A stretch of 16,329 nucleotides of DNA from Verrucomicrobiota bacterium (GTDB lineage Bacteria > Verrucomicrobiota > Verrucomicrobiia > Opitutales > Opitutaceae). Position numbers and translations under genes: made by a program. Of this stretch, positions 14,399 through 16,329 are shown one piece after another (the first letter of the stretch is position 1; the number at the start of each line of letters is the position of its first letter). Below the pieces are notes generated by a model that was not told where the DNA came from, ran no database searches, and was given only the letters and a program-made list of their open reading frames with translations. The stretch lies in NCBI GenBank assembly GCA_003694825.1, contig RFJS01000130.1, forward strand, positions 1 to 16,329, in the 5' to 3' direction.

Positions 14399-15499
14399 CT
14401 ACTCGCGCGGCACCAGCGTGATCTTCAAGGGGATCTGGATATTGAACGAATGCCGGACTCCGTGCTCGTCGCGCACATCCGCCGCGCAGAGCAAAGCCAC
14501 CGGCTCGCCATTCTCCAGGTAGACCTGCGGGCGCTCGAGGTGGTCGAACTGCTGCACCTCGCCATCCTCCCACTCCACGACGCGCTCGGAGATTTCATAA
14601 AACCGCGCCGGTTGCCAGTGGATGCCGTCCTCGGAATCGTAGTGCACCAGCGAAAACCGTCCCTTGCCCTTCCCCAGGTTCATGCGTTTGACGATCGCTC
14701 TGTACTTCCCCGCCTGATACCAGACATACGGATCCTCCGCCGGAAAGCGCTCGCCCTCATGCAGGAAGACCGGATCGGGATGTTTGACAAACGGCCCGGT
14801 CGGGCTCTCCGCCGTGGCCACCATGTGCACCACCGGGCCGCCCGCCGGCAGCGGAAACTTTTCGCCCACCGCCTTGTAGATCATCAGGTAGCCCCCGTCG
14901 GGCCGTCGGCAAACCGCCGGGTTCGACGTCATGAGCGAATCCCACGCCTCCGGATCCGCGCTGACATCGATCAGCGGCGTGTCGAACCGCCGCCAGGGCC
15001 CCGAGGGACTGTCGGCCACGGCGACCCCGATCCGCTGGTTGTTGCGATGCAGCCAGTTCAGCTTCTCCCGCCCGGGCTCACCGAGAATCTTTCCGTCGCC
15101 CGTGTTTCCCATGTAATAGAGGTAATATTTTCCGTCGAACTCGTGCACGTTCGGATTGTGCGTGCACAAGCCGTCCCACCAGGCGGCGCCACGCGGCGGA
15201 AGCGCGACATCCACATGCCGAAACGGACCGAACGGTGATTCGGCAACAGCGTGGGCGATTTCCGAATGCGACACCCAGATCCATCCCGGCGCCTTCGGCC
15301 AGCGTGAATACAGCATATGATAGAGCCCATCCGGTCCCTTCACCAGGGATCCGCCCCAGATGCTCCACGTCTCGCTCTTGAAGACCGATTTGCGGGCGAC
15401 TTTGCCAAATTCGATTTTCATATCCGGTGCGGCGCTCTCCGCCGATGCGCAGACCGCCGATGCGAGTGTCAATGCGACAAGTATATTCCTTGTTTTCAT
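14399..15499 (-). CDS. Exported five-bladed beta-propeller glycosidase-like protein (GH43/GH117-like)
   Basis: A 366-residue protein with a Sec signal peptide MKTRNILVALTLASAVCASA cleaved near residue 20. The mature part has the repeating blade motif ESPFGPFRH (87-95), DSPSGPWRRF (163-172) and ESPTGPFVKH (231-240), plus SIWGGSLVKGPDGLYHMLYS (46-65), WWDGLCTHNPNVHEFDGKYY (107-126), NNQRIGVAVAD, PAEDPYVWYQ (253-262) and LERPQVYLENGEPVALLCA (321-339). These fit the five-bladed propeller glycosidases related to GH43 and GH117, which act on plant or algal polysaccharides. I cannot name the CAZy family or substrate; acidic residues in the HNPN and EDPY blocks are candidates for catalysis but not proven. 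The stop of the paralogous upstream gene lies nine bases before its ATG, so the two form a tandem unit. No strong Shine-Dalgarno is seen. Confidence 0.78.
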   Translation of the reverse strand: MKTRNILVALTLASAVCASAESAAPDMKIEFGKVARKSVFKSETWSIWGGSLVKGPDGLYHMLYSRWPKAPGWIWVSHSEIAHAVAESPFGPFRHVDVALPPRGAAWWDGLCTHNPNVHEFDGKYYLYYMGNTGDGKILGEPGREKLNWLHRNNQRIGVAVADSPSGPWRRFDTPLIDVSADPEAWDSLMTSNPAVCRRPDGGYLMIYKAVGEKFPLPAGGPVVHMVATAESPTGPFVKHPDPVFLHEGERFPAEDPYVWYQAGKYRAIVKRMNLGKGKGRFSLVHYDSEDGIHWQPARFYEISERVVEWEDGEVQQFDHLERPQVYLENGEPVALLCAADVRDEHGVRHSFNIQIPLKITLVPRE

Positions 15500-15508
15500 G
15501 ATAGGCGA

Positions 15509-16329
15509 TTATTCCGAGAGCGGCAGGACCGGGGCGATGACGGCAAAGGAGTCATCCGTATCCTCCGGAAGCACGGCGGTGATCAACGCCTTCACCTCGC
15601 CATCCTCGATGTAGAGCTTCGGCATGTCGGCCGTGCGCCGGCACGGAATCCGGGATCCATCGCTCCAGCGGATCTCCCCGGCACGAATCACCAGAGCGTT
15701 GCGCGCCAACGTCCAGACAAGCCCCTCCTCATCCGAAACGAACAGCAGCATCGATCCCGCGGGCGCCCGGCTTTCCCGGCTCCACGCGCCCTGCTGATCC
15801 TTCGCGATACAATAGTAGCGACTATTTTGATACCATTCGACATGGTCATCGCATGCGAACCGGGCTGTCGGGTGAACGATAAACGGCACGCCGGTATCCA
15901 CAAACGGCCCGGTCGGTGCAGCGGCCAGCGCGGTGACATGAAAGACACGGCCCCCGCGCTCGCCTCCCGTGTCTTCGACGTATTTGTAGGCCATCAGAAA
16001 CTTCCCGTCAGGCCGGATCGAAACGGTCGGTGTCGACACCATCCGGCGCCCCGCGCTCACATCGATCAGGGGCCGGTCGAACCGCTGCCACGGCCCATCC
16101 AGATCCTCGGCGATCGCCACCCCGATGCGCTGGTTGTTGCGATTCACCCACCACTCGCGGTCCGCCATGGTGGGCCGCCGGTCGGGTTCCGTCCGATCCC
16201 AGTAGCCACTGCCGCGGTTACCCATGTAGTAGAGGTATTACTTTCCGTCGTATTCGAGGAGGTGGGGATTGTGGGTGCAGTCACCGTCCCAATACGTCCT
16301 GCCGCGCGGCGGGAGGACGAGCTTGCGAA
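15509..16329 (-). pseudogene. Second propeller glycosidase-like paralog, in-frame stop and cut by window edge
   Basis: Read from the right edge, the frame gives LPPRGRTYWDGDCTHNPHLL, EYDGK, then TAA (16240-16238), then YLYYMGNRGSG and a normal continuation: NRNNQRIGVAIAEDLDGPWQ, RFDRPLIDVSAG, TGPFVDTG, DDHVEWYQNSRYYCIAK, MPKLYIEDGEVKALITA and the stop at 15511-15509. It matches the neighbouring 14399-15499 protein block by block. The TAA replaces the first tyrosine of the conserved GKYYLYYMG strand, so TAT or TAC probably became TAA. An ATG at 16225 could reopen the frame (238 residues), but the first blade and the export signal would be lost. The block matching the paralog's EDPYVWY reads CDDHVEWY, so the copy may have diverged in its active site as well. 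The 5' end lies outside the window. Confidence 0.75.

Noticed and set aside
15811..15826. Inverted repeat AATAGT-AGCG-ACTATT
   Set aside because: Weak AT stem inside the coding part of the second propeller gene; likely chance from codons for a Tyr-rich strand.

Overview
This window is GC-rich DNA (clearly above 60% GC by eye) and most likely comes from a Verrucomicrobiota bacterium, probably Opitutae. The reasons are the style of the TonB-dependent receptor (an EVVELEEY-type segment just after the signal peptide), twin-arginine signals on a Gfo/Idh/MocA oxidoreductase, a secreted ThuA-like protein, secreted beta-propeller glycosidase-like proteins, and generally weak Shine-Dalgarno sites. The lineage is an inference from gene content; no rRNA or other phylogenetic marker was compared. 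Nearly every base is coding, and no gap exceeds about 210 bases.

Layout. (1) Bases 1-5092, minus strand: a TonB-dependent outer-membrane receptor, then a PhoD-type phosphatase, then a Tat-exported calcineurin-like metallophosphoesterase, tightly packed (the phosphatase pair overlaps by four bases). After a 156-base gap with a possible operator comes the start of a Gfo/Idh/MocA-family oxidoreductase that runs off the left edge. The trio looks like a unit for harvesting organic phosphate at the cell surface. (2) Bases 5297-9429, plus strand: a ThuA-domain protein broken by a one-base frameshift, a NatA/NatB-type ABC exporter with an ATGA overlap, and a secreted DUF4097-type protein built from 18-residue repeats. 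(3) Bases 9566-10970, plus strand: an MgtE magnesium channel gene, also broken by a one-base frameshift. (4) Bases 10990-12631, minus strand: mazG followed by a Xer-type tyrosine recombinase. (5) Bases 12712-14359, plus strand: trpC followed one base later by rsmA. (6) Bases 14399-16329, minus strand: two tandem paralogous five-bladed-propeller glycosidase-like genes. The upstream copy is cut by an in-frame ochre stop and by the right window edge.

The most notable signals are the receptor plus two-phosphatase operon, three separate lesions in otherwise well-conserved genes (a missing base near 6058, an extra base near 10454, a TAA at 16238-16240), the perfect 54-base coding periodicity in the DUF4097 gene, and a palindrome flanked by direct repeats upstream of the Gfo/Idh/MocA gene. 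I saw no CRISPR array, transposon, tRNA or rRNA, and nothing that I can defend as a wholly new system.
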